DNA of 64,000 nt from Anaerolineae bacterium (GTDB taxonomy: Bacteria; Chloroflexota; Anaerolineae; Aggregatilineales; Phototrophicaceae): NCBI GenBank assembly GCA_023382675.1, contig JAHDWN010000007.1:92072-156071 (forward strand), given 5' to 3'. Below the pieces are notes generated by a model, which was not told where the DNA came from, made no database searches, and saw only the letters and a list, made by a program, of their open reading frames with translations. Every line of letters starts with the position of its first letter. Positions within the stretch are counted from its first letter, which is position 1. A program made the position numbers and the translations under genes. Positions 17,965 through 26,118 of the stretch are shown here, piece after piece.

Positions 17965-19182
17965 ATGCAGCCCTACGCCCGCACACAGATTTCGTTGATC
18001 GTCGCCGTCATTGCGATTTTGCTGCTGGCGACAAGTGGCTGCTCAGAATCGGATAAAGCGGAGTCCGCCTGGGAGATCATGACCATCGCGCAGGCGGAAC
18101 AGAGCGAACCGCCCGCGTTGGCTCTCGTAGACGATTACATTGTGACCGCCTGGATCGGCGCAGATACGCGCGGCGTGCATCATGATGCGCGCATCATAAG
18201 TGAGAATGGGCTTGCAGACCCGGTGACGCTGCCCCTTCCGCCGCGCCAACCCCACGCGCAACAGCTCATTCCCGGCAGCAACGGCACGGCCCATCTGCTC
18301 TGGTTGGATGCCGACGAGAACGGCGTGATCCAGTTGTACAGCGCGCTAATCGCCGTCCACAGCTTGATGGTGATTCGTGGCTCGACGCCGGTCAGTCAGC
18401 AAACCGTGCTCCGATTTACCGCGCTGGCAGAACCAGGCGGCAGCGTGCTGATCGCCTGGGCAGGCGGCAATCCGGCTGAGCCGGGCATCAGCCTCCAGCG
18501 CATCGACAACGAAGGGCGACCGACCGAGCAGTTAGGCTACCTTCAAGCAGCGAACTACCCCACTCTCCTGCGCGCGAACGGCGAAGTGTATGTCTATTGG
18601 CTGGGTGAGCAGGATGATGGCATATATCGCACCCGGATCGCAGCCGATACGCTGCGCGACACCGAGCGCTTGACCTCATCGCCAGGCCGCGCAGCAGGCG
18701 ACCGCCTGATCGATATGCGTGCGGGCACAGATCGTAGCTATGTGTATCTATTCTGGAATCTGGCGCGTGCGAGCGGCGCGTGCGAGACGTGGTTCACCAC
18801 CGCCGCAGCGACTGCTCCGTTCCTATTGCAGCCTGCCCCGCTCAAGCTCAGCATCGATAACGCACGAACCGTCGAAACGGGCTTCAACTCTGGCACTGTC
18901 TACGGGACACAGATCGGCGAAATGCCAATCTGCATGGCCGCGCCGTTATCCGAGACTGGTGACACACTGGCGGTTGGGGTACAGAACGGCCCCGACACCG
19001 TTATGGTCTACTTTCGCGACGGTCAAAGTGTCGGACAACAGGTGCTTGCTACCGACACAGGCGTGCTGCTGCGCCCGCCGGTGCTGTTGAGCGACCAGGA
19101 TCGCAATCTGTATCTCGCCTGGTCGGAGCCGACGGCCTCTGGCGTCGCCGATCTCAAACTGGCGAGATCCGGCGCACGCTAA
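17965..19182 (+). CDS. Lipoprotein with repeated beta-rich segments (propeller-like)
   Basis: 405 residues. The signal region LIVAVIAILLLATSGC gives a lipobox with Cys at about 26, so it should be anchored on the outer face of the membrane. The body repeats short blocks such as VLIAWAGGNPAEPG, VYVYWLGEQDDG, VYLFWNLARA and LYLAWSEPTASG, reminiscent of blades of a beta-propeller; this is inference from pattern. No function assigned. It ends in a 4-base overlap with the convergent gene at 19179. Confidence 0.7.
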   Translation: MQPYARTQISLIVAVIAILLLATSGCSESDKAESAWEIMTIAQAEQSEPPALALVDDYIVTAWIGADTRGVHHDARIISENGLADPVTLPLPPRQPHAQQLIPGSNGTAHLLWLDADENGVIQLYSALIAVHSLMVIRGSTPVSQQTVLRFTALAEPGGSVLIAWAGGNPAEPGISLQRIDNEGRPTEQLGYLQAANYPTLLRANGEVYVYWLGEQDDGIYRTRIAADTLRDTERLTSSPGRAAGDRLIDMRAGTDRSYVYLFWNLARASGACETWFTTAAATAPFLLQPAPLKLSIDNARTVETGFNSGTVYGTQIGEMPICMAAPLSETGDTLAVGVQNGPDTVMVYFRDGQSVGQQVLATDTGVLLRPPVLLSDQDRNLYLAWSEPTASGVADLKLARSGAR

Positions 19183-19526
19183 CAGGTAAACCGCGCCAGC
19201 AAATCAAGAATCTCATCGGCAGCCTGGACGAGATCGCCCTGCCCATTCAACTGCGCTTGATATCGGATCTGTTCCACACTCGTCGAATGCAGGCTGCGGA
19301 AATCGCCATATGGCAAGGTGTAACGGTCTTTCGAGCCTTCTTGGACGTCGGTATTGATGGCGAGATGCCACAATCCGAACGCAGCCAGACCATGATCAGC
19401 AATATAACGATCTTCGGCAGCTGGAGACGGACGATTCTCGCCCCAGATAGAGTTCAGGCGAAAATTCGCCTTCTCCACCAGCTTAATCGCCTGTTCCAGA
19501 CCGTCTCGATTAACGACGATTGCCAT
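19179..19526 (-). CDS. Unknown small soluble protein
   Basis: 115 residues with no signal peptide or membrane segment. It has a helical start (MAIVVNRDGLEQAIKLVEKANFRLNSIWGENRP) and a middle with a run of aromatic and His residues (YIADHGLAAFGLWHLAINTD). I do not recognise the family. It is convergent with the lipoprotein gene and upstream of nothing obvious; codon use looks like its neighbours. Confidence 0.6.
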   Translation of the reverse strand: MAIVVNRDGLEQAIKLVEKANFRLNSIWGENRPSPAAEDRYIADHGLAAFGLWHLAINTDVQEGSKDRYTLPYGDFRSLHSTSVEQIRYQAQLNGQGDLVQAADEILDLLARFTC

Positions 19527-19594
19527 CGCTCAGCCTCCGCTCCATAAACTTTGCCGCAATCAGTCTAGAGCAAGCAGAGGGCAACATCCTTACC

Positions 19595-20518
19595 TCAGCC
19601 GACCGGACGGAAGACGACGCGATAGGTGATGATCGAGCGCCCGCCGCCCTCCAGGGGACATGACGTAGCCGTGAGCGGCTGAGACGGATCGGCACGACCG
19701 GGCATATCAACGACGTAGCTCAAGCCCGGTTCCATCTGGAAGTCAGCATAGCCCGCGCCGCGCTCTGGCTTGAGGCCGGTGGCAAAAACGCTTGCGCCGC
19801 CATCCCAGGTCACGCGGACAAGCTGGCCGGGAATGCCCTGCCCATTAAAATCGACCACCTGAACTTCGATCAATCCGGCTCGAGCTTCACTGCAAACTGT
19901 CGGGATATTGGCGATCTCGAAATCGCTTTGCGGCGGACTGGTCGGGACAATGAAAGCGGTCGGTGTGCCACCCACACGATCCACTGCATCCGGCGTTGGC
20001 GTCTTGGTAACAGGCGGGGTCAGGGTTGGCGTCGGCGGCTCGATGAGTACCACCTGCGGCGAGGCTGTCACATCGGCAAGGATCAACGAGTCTGCGCAGC
20101 CGCTGCGCCCCTGCAACTGATAGAAGGTCATCATGGCGCGGACGGCCCGCAAGCCACTGCTGTTGTTGGCATAGCCCTCCGTCGTCAGTGTGCAGGCGAC
20201 ATCGGCAACTTCCTGGATGAAATCGCGCGGGAGGCGCAAAGCAGCCAGGCGTTGGGTTGCCAGACTGAGATCGGCGTTATGGGAATAGTCGAGCATCACA
20301 GCGACAATGTACTGGGCGCGATCAGCTTCAGTCAACTGCCAGGGCTGGGTGTCAAATTCCTCGATTGGATCGAAGCCCCAGGTATAGATCAGGCCACCGG
20401 CAATCCCCAGGACAAGGCCAAGCAGCACACCCGCCCAGGAAATGAACGAACGCGGTCGCTGATAGCGCTCGGCGACGCGCGGCGTCTGGTCGAATTCAGG
20501 CAGCGTATCCGGTTTCAT
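19595..20518 (-). CDS. Single-pass membrane protein, paralogue of the upstream gene
   Basis: 307 residues. A membrane helix (WAGVLLGLVLGIAGGLIYTWGF, about 29-50) is followed by a helical extracytoplasmic domain (about 60-150), a Pro/Thr linker (PPTPTLTPPVTKTPTPD) and a C-terminal beta-rich domain (about 200-307) with strands such as LIEVQVVDFNGQGIPGQLVRVTWDGG, resembling an Ig/carboxypeptidase-regulatory fold. The helical domain resembles that of the 127-residue protein whose gene it overlaps by four bases. Not recognised as a named family. Confidence 0.7.
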   Translation of the reverse strand: MKPDTLPEFDQTPRVAERYQRPRSFISWAGVLLGLVLGIAGGLIYTWGFDPIEEFDTQPWQLTEADRAQYIVAVMLDYSHNADLSLATQRLAALRLPRDFIQEVADVACTLTTEGYANNSSGLRAVRAMMTFYQLQGRSGCADSLILADVTASPQVVLIEPPTPTLTPPVTKTPTPDAVDRVGGTPTAFIVPTSPPQSDFEIANIPTVCSEARAGLIEVQVVDFNGQGIPGQLVRVTWDGGASVFATGLKPERGAGYADFQMEPGLSYVVDMPGRADPSQPLTATSCPLEGGGRSIITYRVVFRPVG

Positions 20519-20898
20519 GCGCCCTGCCCCGGTAGCGCTAACTGGCGATATGGCTCCATCACCGGTGTCAGGCGTCCCATCCCCTCGGCGAGACGCACCA
20601 GAAGACGAATGTCATCGATCCCTCGTGAATTCGTGATATAACGCTCGGTGACTTCCTGAACGTAGGCGGGCACGTTATCGACGCCGAGAACGCGCAGCCG
20701 TTCGACCGCGCCGTTGAGATCGCCATCGTCGGCATACGCACCGGCGATCATGAGCGTGTATTCATCCTTCGCGCTCTGGGCAAGCGCGCTGGCCGGGCTA
20801 TCGACGAATTGAACTGGAAACTGCACCCAGCCAAGATACAGGCCGATCCCCACTCCAATGAGGAGCGCGACCAGAAATGAGGCCAGAAACCGTCGCAT
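20515..20898 (-). CDS. Small membrane-anchored helical protein, paralogue of the downstream gene
   Basis: 127 residues: an N-terminal anchor (LASFLVALLIGVGIGLYLGW) followed directly by a helical domain (DEYTLMIAGAYADDGDLNGAVERLRVLG ...). The same anchor-plus-helical layout, including similar Asp/Leu/Ala-rich helices, opens the adjacent 307-residue protein, so the two look like duplicates, one with an added C-terminal domain. Function unknown; translation is coupled by a 4-base overlap. Confidence 0.7.
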   Translation of the reverse strand: MRRFLASFLVALLIGVGIGLYLGWVQFPVQFVDSPASALAQSAKDEYTLMIAGAYADDGDLNGAVERLRVLGVDNVPAYVQEVTERYITNSRGIDDIRLLVRLAEGMGRLTPVMEPYRQLALPGQGA

Positions 20899-21050
20899 GG
20901 ACCATCCGTTGCTGTGTTAAGACATGCTGCGATTATAGCGTAGCGCGGAAGACGGCAAGAGTGAGAACCTCGCTCATTGCGCGCAGTTGTCCGCCGCCTG
21001 GCATCATCAAATTGACTTCGCCCTACGGAAGACGTACCATTGCCGCCATA

Positions 21051-21080
21051 GATAAGCAAAAACCAGGCAGTGTGCCTGGT
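21051..21080 (-). terminator. Rho-independent terminator after tRNA-Leu
   Basis: On the minus strand ACCAGGCA (21080-21073) pairs perfectly with TGCCTGGT (21069-21062) around a 3-base loop and is followed by TTTTTGC. It lies directly downstream of the tRNA gene. Confidence 0.85.
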
Positions 21081-21088
21081 CTCTGTAG

Positions 21089-21174
21089 TGGTGCCGGAGG
21101 TGGGAGTCGAACCCACACGCCCTTGCGGACAATTGATTTTGAGTCAATCGCGTCTGCCATTTCGCCACTCCGGC
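21089..21174 (-). tRNA. tRNA-Leu (anticodon CAA)
   Basis: The minus strand folds as a class II tRNA. The acceptor arm GCCGGAG (21174-21168) pairs with CTCCGGC, followed by discriminator A and an encoded CCA (21091-21089). The T-arm contains GGTTCGACTCC, and a long variable arm (TGTCCGCAAGGGCGT) is present as expected for Leu. The anticodon loop CTCAAAA gives anticodon CAA, reading UUG. It has its own terminator downstream. Confidence 0.95.
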
Positions 21175-21247
21175 ATTTTCATTCAACTCATGACGAGTGG
21201 CACGATTTGGGATTGAGCAATCGTAAACACGAGCCGCAGAATTGTCA

Positions 21248-21859
21248 ATGCCTGGCATCCTCGATAACGAACCGGTCTTAATTGCCCGCGCACAACGAGG
21301 CAATCTGGACGCCTTCAATGAACTGGTACTCCATTATCAGGATGCTGCATTCACGCTTGCCTACCGTCTGATGGGGGATCGTGCCAGCGCCGCTGATACA
21401 GCGCAAGAGGCCATCATCGCTGCGTATCGCAAGCTGAACACCTATCGCGGCGGCAGTTTCCGTGCCTGGCTGCTGCGCATCGTCACCAACCGCTGTTACG
21501 ACGAGCTGCGCCGTGCACAACGCCGCCCGACGATTTCGCTCAGCGGCTCCAGTAATGACGACGTGCCGGAACCCCTGGATGTTCCGGCTCCCGACGCAAC
21601 CCCGGAGGAAGAAGCACTCGCGCGCGAACTCCAGCGCGCCATCCAGGATTGCATCAACGAATTGAATGCTGACCAACGTCTCGTGCTGGTGCTGAGCGAC
21701 ATCGAAGGCTTGAGCTACGAGGAAATCGCCGCGCAATCCGGCAGCCAGTTGGGCACTGTGAAATCGAGGCTCAGCCGTGCGCGCGCCAATGTGCGTGATT
21801 GTCTGGCGGAGGTTCGGGAACTTCTACCAGCGCAATTTCGTCTTAGAGAAGAGACTTAG
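21248..21859 (+). CDS. ECF-family RNA polymerase sigma factor
   Basis: A sigma-70 factor of the extracytoplasmic function class. Region 2 (about 20-90) has the helix pattern AFNELVLHYQDAAFTLAYRLMGDRASAADTAQEAIIAAY and GSFRAWLLRIVTNRCYDELRR. Region 4 (about 140-195) has LNADQRLVLVLSDIEGLSYEEIA and GTVKSRLSRARANVRDCL, the -35-binding helix-turn-helix. An acidic Pro-rich linker joins them. I take the ATG at 21248 rather than the TTG two codons earlier. A putative anti-sigma gene follows after 29 bases. Confidence 0.93.
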   Translation: MPGILDNEPVLIARAQRGNLDAFNELVLHYQDAAFTLAYRLMGDRASAADTAQEAIIAAYRKLNTYRGGSFRAWLLRIVTNRCYDELRRAQRRPTISLSGSSNDDVPEPLDVPAPDATPEEEALARELQRAIQDCINELNADQRLVLVLSDIEGLSYEEIAAQSGSQLGTVKSRLSRARANVRDCLAEVRELLPAQFRLREET

Positions 21860-21888
21860 AGTCATATGATGGGTGCATTGACCGGCTA

Positions 21889-22896
21889 ATGGGCATGGAC
21901 GAGCGTGATCTGGAACTGCTGTCCGCGTATCTGGATGGCAGATTGAACGAAGATGAACAACAAGCGCTGGCAATGCGCCTGGCGCAAGATGCCCTGCTGC
22001 GCCGCGAATTGGACACCCTGCGCGAGACTACTTCTCTGCTGCGAGCATTGCCAGAACTGAAATCGCCGCGCAATTTGACGCTTGAAGCGTCTCTCCAGCA
22101 GAAATGGACGCCGCTGGTGCTATCGCCGTGGGTGAGCACATTGAGCGCGGTCGCCGCCGCGTTCATGCTGATCGCCGGGTTCGTGCTCCTCAGCCGCACC
22201 GGCACATTTCAGACAGGGCAGGATGCGTTGTCGCAAGTGGAGATCGGTTTTGCCGCGACCCATCAGCCTGTAGAATCGACCACCGTGCCTACGCTTGCAG
22301 AACTCATCGCGCCCGCGCCATTGCCGCTGACGGCGACAACACCCCTGACAGAAGCGGTCATTGGCGGTAGCGTGCAGGCGCAAGAGATGGAGGATCAAGC
22401 ACCGGGAACCACGGGCGCGACAGCACTGAGCACAGCGCCTGCCCCGCCCGCACTAGCCATGCAGCCCGCACCCAGCGCAGAGGCACCTGAAGATGTGCTG
22501 ATCCCCGCTGCGCCGTCAACTGCCGGAGAAGGCGCAGGGAGCGAGGCTTACTCGAATGCGGATCGGGCACAAGAACCTGCTCCCAGCCCGTCGCCAGAAC
22601 CTGCCGCAGCCCAGGGCATCACAGCCGAAACGGACACGCGAGCACTGTCCACCCGGGACGAGCAGCAGCCCGGCGCGGCCCGCGCTGTCTCAACGGCTGC
22701 GCCAGCAACTCCAGCCCCGACCGCAAGCAGCGTGCCCAGTCCGTCGCCGACAGCCATACCGACGGCGATCCCGGCATTACCGCCGGCTCCCTCAGCGGAG
22801 ACCAGCCCGGCAGGCGCAGTCCTCATCATCATGGGCGCGGTTCTGCTGTTGGCCGCCGCGATTACGACGCTGTTGCGAAGGCGTCAGGCCCAGTGA
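21889..22896 (+). CDS. Putative anti-sigma factor with two membrane segments
   Basis: 335 residues. The N-terminal helix MDERDLELLSAYLDGRLNEDEQ (ATG at 21889 or 21895) is the shape of anti-sigma domains, but the zinc-binding HxxxCxxC of classical ZAS domains is absent. A membrane helix at about 84-105 is followed by a long Pro/Ala/Thr/Ser-rich extracytoplasmic stretch (about 110-305) and a second hydrophobic helix with a basic end (AVLIIMGAVLLLAAAITTLLRRR). So both ends are membrane-anchored with a flexible loop outside. It sits directly behind the ECF sigma gene, and translation of the next gene overlaps its stop codon. Confidence 0.75.
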   Translation: MGMDERDLELLSAYLDGRLNEDEQQALAMRLAQDALLRRELDTLRETTSLLRALPELKSPRNLTLEASLQQKWTPLVLSPWVSTLSAVAAAFMLIAGFVLLSRTGTFQTGQDALSQVEIGFAATHQPVESTTVPTLAELIAPAPLPLTATTPLTEAVIGGSVQAQEMEDQAPGTTGATALSTAPAPPALAMQPAPSAEAPEDVLIPAAPSTAGEGAGSEAYSNADRAQEPAPSPSPEPAAAQGITAETDTRALSTRDEQQPGAARAVSTAAPATPAPTASSVPSPSPTAIPTAIPALPPAPSAETSPAGAVLIIMGAVLLLAAAITTLLRRRQAQ

Positions 22897-23396
22897 TGCG
22901 GATCGCCAATTTCTGCCCAATCTGCGGCGCACCGACAACGATGCGCGAACGCTTCGGCAAAGTGCGCCCGGTGTGCAGCCAATGCAATCACACCGTCTTC
23001 TTCGAACCGAAAGTAGCAGTCGTCGTCTTTGTCACAAATGGCGAACAGATCCTGCTCGTGCAGCGCGCCAATGATCCGGCCAGAGACACATGGGCACTGC
23101 CCGCAGGCTTCGTCGATCCGGAGGAAGACCCGCGCGAGGCGGCACGGCGCGAGACGCTGGAGGAGACAGGACTGGCGGTGGAGATCACACAGTTGATCGA
23201 CGTGCTGCATCGTCCCGATGCCAATGGCCTGGCCGACATCGTGCTCGCCTTCCGCGCCGAGGTGATCGGCGGGCAACTGCACGCGGGCGATGACGCCGCC
23301 GATGCCGGTTGGTTCGCGCGCACGGCGCTGCCGGAGATTGGCTTCAAGACGACGGAGATTCTGCTCTCAAGATGGTCGGAGATTGACGGTAGTTGA
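22896..23396 (+). CDS. Nudix hydrolase with N-terminal zinc ribbon
   Basis: 166 residues from the ATG at 22896, which overlaps the stop of the preceding gene (TGATG). A zinc ribbon CPIC ... CSQC (Cys7, 10, 27, 30) leads into a Nudix domain. The Nudix box spans Gly71 to Leu93 and is complete (GFVDPEEDPREAARRE then TLEETGL). Substrate unknown; zinc-ribbon Nudix proteins include NADH pyrophosphatases and ADP-ribose hydrolases, but this one lacks the NudC SQPWPFPxS signature. It is likely coupled to the sigma/anti-sigma pair. Confidence 0.9.
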   Translation: MRIANFCPICGAPTTMRERFGKVRPVCSQCNHTVFFEPKVAVVVFVTNGEQILLVQRANDPARDTWALPAGFVDPEEDPREAARRETLEETGLAVEITQLIDVLHRPDANGLADIVLAFRAEVIGGQLHAGDDAADAGWFARTALPEIGFKTTEILLSRWSEIDGS

Positions 23397-23409
23397 ATGC
23401 CGTTCGCTG

Positions 23410-24150
23410 TCATCGCTTGCGCGCGATGCCGACCTGATTCACCCCCAGAGCAAGCGGCATAAACGTCGTGCGCGTCATCACCTGTAAGAATGCGGGAAAG
23501 CCGAACAGCGCAAACTGCGCCGATTTCGGAATGACTGGCAGGTAGGGCACGTCCCAGAGGCCATCGCCAAAATGCCTGACCATCTCCAGGCCATTTTGCG
23601 CACACCAGGCGCGCCACTGCGCCGGAGGATGAACGTTGATGTGCGTTTTGTCCTTGCCGATGGCGTCGCTTTCGCGGTCTTTGAAGCGACGTAGCGCGTA
23701 GTCTGGATGTGGCGTGGCAAAGAGGAAGATGCCGCCCGATTTCAGCAACTGGCTCACCTGGCGGATCACATCCGCCGGATCGGCGAGATGCTCGACCAAA
23801 TGCAGCGCGACGACCGCCGAAAAAGCCCCGGTCTCGAAGCTGCTCAAATCGTCGGCGCTCATCTGATAGGCTTCTGCGCGGGGTGCATTGACTTTTGTAC
23901 GCTCGACGCTGTAATCGATCAGGTCGATGCCGGTGCAGGCGAAATCATCCTGCAAGAGACTGAGCAGATCGCCCAGGCCACAGCCCAATTCGAGCAACTT
24001 ACCGCCCGGCGGCGCATAGCGGCGCACCAGCGCTGCATAATAGCGGCGCGCAAACCAGTACATCGAAAACCGCCCAAGCGGACGGTCAGCATAATTCCAT
24101 TTCTCGAAATATTCGCGTGTGTAGTGTTCAGTCGGGGCTTTCTGCGTCAT
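23410..24150 (-). CDS. SAM-dependent methyltransferase (class I)
   Basis: 246 residues. The SAM-binding motif I is KLLELGCGLGDLLSLL (about 49-65); further motifs FACTGIDLIDYS and FSAVVALHLVEHLADP with PGGKLLE before it fit the class I Rossmann fold of UbiE/Bioc-like enzymes. A C-terminal hydrophobic part follows. Acceptor substrate unknown. The gene overlaps the upstream phosphoesterase gene by four bases, so the two are translationally coupled. Confidence 0.88.
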   Translation of the reverse strand: MTQKAPTEHYTREYFEKWNYADRPLGRFSMYWFARRYYAALVRRYAPPGGKLLELGCGLGDLLSLLQDDFACTGIDLIDYSVERTKVNAPRAEAYQMSADDLSSFETGAFSAVVALHLVEHLADPADVIRQVSQLLKSGGIFLFATPHPDYALRRFKDRESDAIGKDKTHINVHPPAQWRAWCAQNGLEMVRHFGDGLWDVPYLPVIPKSAQFALFGFPAFLQVMTRTTFMPLALGVNQVGIARKR

Positions 24151-24731
24151 CGCAGCATCACCTTCTCTCCCGGTGCCGTGGTCAGATCAAAAACCTCGAA
24201 CACCAGATCCGGCAGGCGCAGCACGCCATAGGTATGCGATGTCGAACGGCTTGTATCGAATGTGTAGAGGGAGCCAGGATTGATCACACAGCCGCGATCG
24301 ACACGTGAATAAAACGGCACGTGTGTATGCCCGGTGATCATGACATCGGCATTGAGTGAGACCAGCATCATGTTCAGCAGCGTATCGGAGATGTGATCGC
24401 GATACAGTCCCCACAGATTATTACCCGGCTTGCCATGACACATATAAAAACTTGCGCCGCCCAACGCCCCCCGCCATTCAAGCGGCAGTGCGCGAAGGTA
24501 ACGCGCGTTATCCGGCGACAGCGGATACTCCCATTCGTCGTGGTTGCCGCGCACGGTCGGGATGCCGCGCTCACGGATGGTACGCACCACACGATCAGGA
24601 TCAGGGCCACGCCCGACAAGATCGCCTGCACACAGGATATAGGACACTCGGTGATAGTTATCCAGACGATCTAATGCCGTTGCTAACGCGGCGTTGTCGC
24701 CGTGTATATCCGAAATGATGCCGATGTTCAT
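24147..24731 (-). CDS. Calcineurin-type metallophosphoesterase (YfcE-like)
   Basis: 194 residues with all the metal motifs: ISDIHGDNAAL (7-17), GDLVGRGPDP, VRGNHDEW and the C-terminal TGHTHVPF. Small members like this hydrolyse phosphodiesters, often nucleotides; the substrate is not known. Its start at 24731 has an extended -10 promoter candidate (TGGTATAAT on the minus strand) upstream and an overlapping palindrome. It is the first gene of a two-gene transcript with the methyltransferase. Confidence 0.92.
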   Translation of the reverse strand: MNIGIISDIHGDNAALATALDRLDNYHRVSYILCAGDLVGRGPDPDRVVRTIRERGIPTVRGNHDEWEYPLSPDNARYLRALPLEWRGALGGASFYMCHGKPGNNLWGLYRDHISDTLLNMMLVSLNADVMITGHTHVPFYSRVDRGCVINPGSLYTFDTSRSTSHTYGVLRLPDLVFEVFDLTTAPGEKVMLR

Positions 24732-24754
24732 TCCGCAATCCTGGATCGTGATGG

Positions 24755-24784
24755 TTCGTGAACGAAATTGGGGTCATTATACCA
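24755..24784 (-). promoter_or_regulatory. Extended -10 promoter with TTCGT-GA-ACGAA palindrome, for the phosphoesterase gene
   Basis: On the minus strand TGG then TATAAT (24784-24776) forms an extended -10. The palindrome TTCGTGAACGAA (24755-24766) lies about ten bases downstream, around the expected transcription start, and could be an operator. No good -35. Confidence 0.45.
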
Positions 24785-24885
24785 TCATCAAGGACAGTCT
24801 CGCAGACGACTTTATAGGCGTTTACAGCCTTCTCAGACTCGGTGTAATTCTGAGACAGTTCTGTTATGCAAGCCTAATGGGAATG

Positions 24886-24894
24886 TGCTATGAT
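24886..24894 (+). promoter_or_regulatory. Extended -10 promoter of the phosphatase/DUF3090/SCO1664 cassette
   Basis: TGC followed by TATGAT (24889-24894), 34 bases before the ATG at 24929. No convincing -35 box, which fits an extended -10 promoter. Confidence 0.5.
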
Positions 24895-24928
24895 CCACAT
24901 CTACACGAAAGACTGATACGCGAGAGCT

Positions 24929-25582
24929 ATGACACAAATTCTGCTGATTCGCCACGCCGTAAATGATTTTGTCAAGACTGGCAAGCTGGCAGGTTGGACG
25001 CCGGAGGTTCATCTAAATGACGAGGGCAAAGCTCAGGCAGAGGCGCTCGGCAAGCGGTTGGCAGATGCGCCGATCCAGCATCTGTACAGCAGCCCTCTCG
25101 AACGCACCATGGAGACAGCAGAAGCCATTCAGCAGCATCATCCACATCTGACGATCAAGCAGAATCTCGCGATGGGTGAAGTACAATATGGCGATTGGCA
25201 GGGGCAGGCAATCTCTGTGCTGACGAAACGCAAGATGTGGCACGTTATCCAGGAGTATCCATCGCGCGCGAGCTTTCCGAATGGCGAAACGATGCGTGAA
25301 GTGCAAACGCGCGCCGTGAACGAAATGGAGGCATTGAGCCGACGTCATCCGCGTGAGACCGTGATCGTCGTCAGCCATGCAGATGTGATCAAGATGACGC
25401 TGGCGCATTATTTGGGGATGCACCTCGATAACTTTCAACGCATCGTCGTTTCCCCGGCTTCCATCAGCAGTCTGGTGTTGGGCTATGGGCGGCCCTACGT
25501 CGGTACCGTCAACGACACGGCACATATTGCCCAGCTACAACGGGAACATCGCCAACAAGCGGCGAAAAACGGTACAGAATAA
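24929..25582 (+). CDS. Histidine phosphatase family protein (MSMEG_4193-like)
   Basis: 217 residues. The RHA catalytic motif is at the start (LIRHAVND), with SSPLERTMETAEAI, EVQYGDWQGQ and the second His in VVSHADVIKMTLAHYLGM. This matches the phosphoglycerate mutase-like superfamily; the substrate is unknown. From memory, Actinobacteria encode a specific subgroup (TIGR03848) next to DUF3090 and SCO1664-family genes, often near mshC. The same order appears here, without mshC. First gene of the cassette, 13 bases before the next. Confidence 0.9.
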   Translation: MTQILLIRHAVNDFVKTGKLAGWTPEVHLNDEGKAQAEALGKRLADAPIQHLYSSPLERTMETAEAIQQHHPHLTIKQNLAMGEVQYGDWQGQAISVLTKRKMWHVIQEYPSRASFPNGETMREVQTRAVNEMEALSRRHPRETVIVVSHADVIKMTLAHYLGMHLDNFQRIVVSPASISSLVLGYGRPYVGTVNDTAHIAQLQREHRQQAAKNGTE

Positions 25583-25595
25583 ACATTCATAAGGT

Positions 25596-26117
25596 ATGCA
25601 AGATTCAATGCCGAATCAGGAGATAGAACTCAATCCGGTAGATTTCATCACTGTCGGGACGGTCGGGCCCAAAGGGCGTCGGCTGTTTCATCTACAGGCA
25701 GGCGACGAACACCAGATTGTCTCGCTCATTATCGAGAAAGAACAGGCACGCGCGCTGAGTGAAGCCATCGGCGAAATGCTTGATGATCTGGACACACGCT
25801 TTCCAGCGCCCGTGGAGCGCAGTTTCGACATCGGTCAGACGAACATGGAACTGCGTGATCCTATCGAACCGGTGTTCCGGGTTTCGCAAATGGGTCTGGG
25901 CTACGACGAGCAGCGCGACATGATCGTCCTGGTCGCTCAGGAATTGCTTACGGTCGAAGAAGAGGATGTTAGTCCAGACGAAATCGAACCCAGTGTCGTG
26001 CGCCTATGGTGTGATCGGGCGCAAATCCGCGCGCTGGGCACACGGGCACAGGAAGTAGTGCAGTCCGGGCGGCCCGATCCCCGTTTGAACGGCAGGCTAG
26101 TCTTCTACTGGACCTAA
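25596..26117 (+). CDS. DUF3090 family protein
   Basis: 173 residues. The sequence NPVDFITVGTVGPKGRRLFHLQAG and QIVSLIIEKEQARALSEAIGEMLDDL is the start of the DUF3090 (TIGR03847) family as I remember it; the C-terminus runs through CDRAQIRALGTRAQEVVQSGRPDPRL. No enzymatic motif is obvious and no membrane segment is present. ATG at 25596 or at 25608; neither has a clear ribosome binding site. It sits between the histidine phosphatase and the SCO1664-like gene, one base before the latter. Confidence 0.85.
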   Translation: MQDSMPNQEIELNPVDFITVGTVGPKGRRLFHLQAGDEHQIVSLIIEKEQARALSEAIGEMLDDLDTRFPAPVERSFDIGQTNMELRDPIEPVFRVSQMGLGYDEQRDMIVLVAQELLTVEEEDVSPDEIEPSVVRLWCDRAQIRALGTRAQEVVQSGRPDPRLNGRLVFYWT

Positions 26118-26118
26118 T

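Noticed and set aside
24694-24966. 90-codon ORF across the phosphoesterase/phosphatase intergenic region
   Set aside because: Overlaps the starts of two clear genes and covers their promoters; no recognisable domain.
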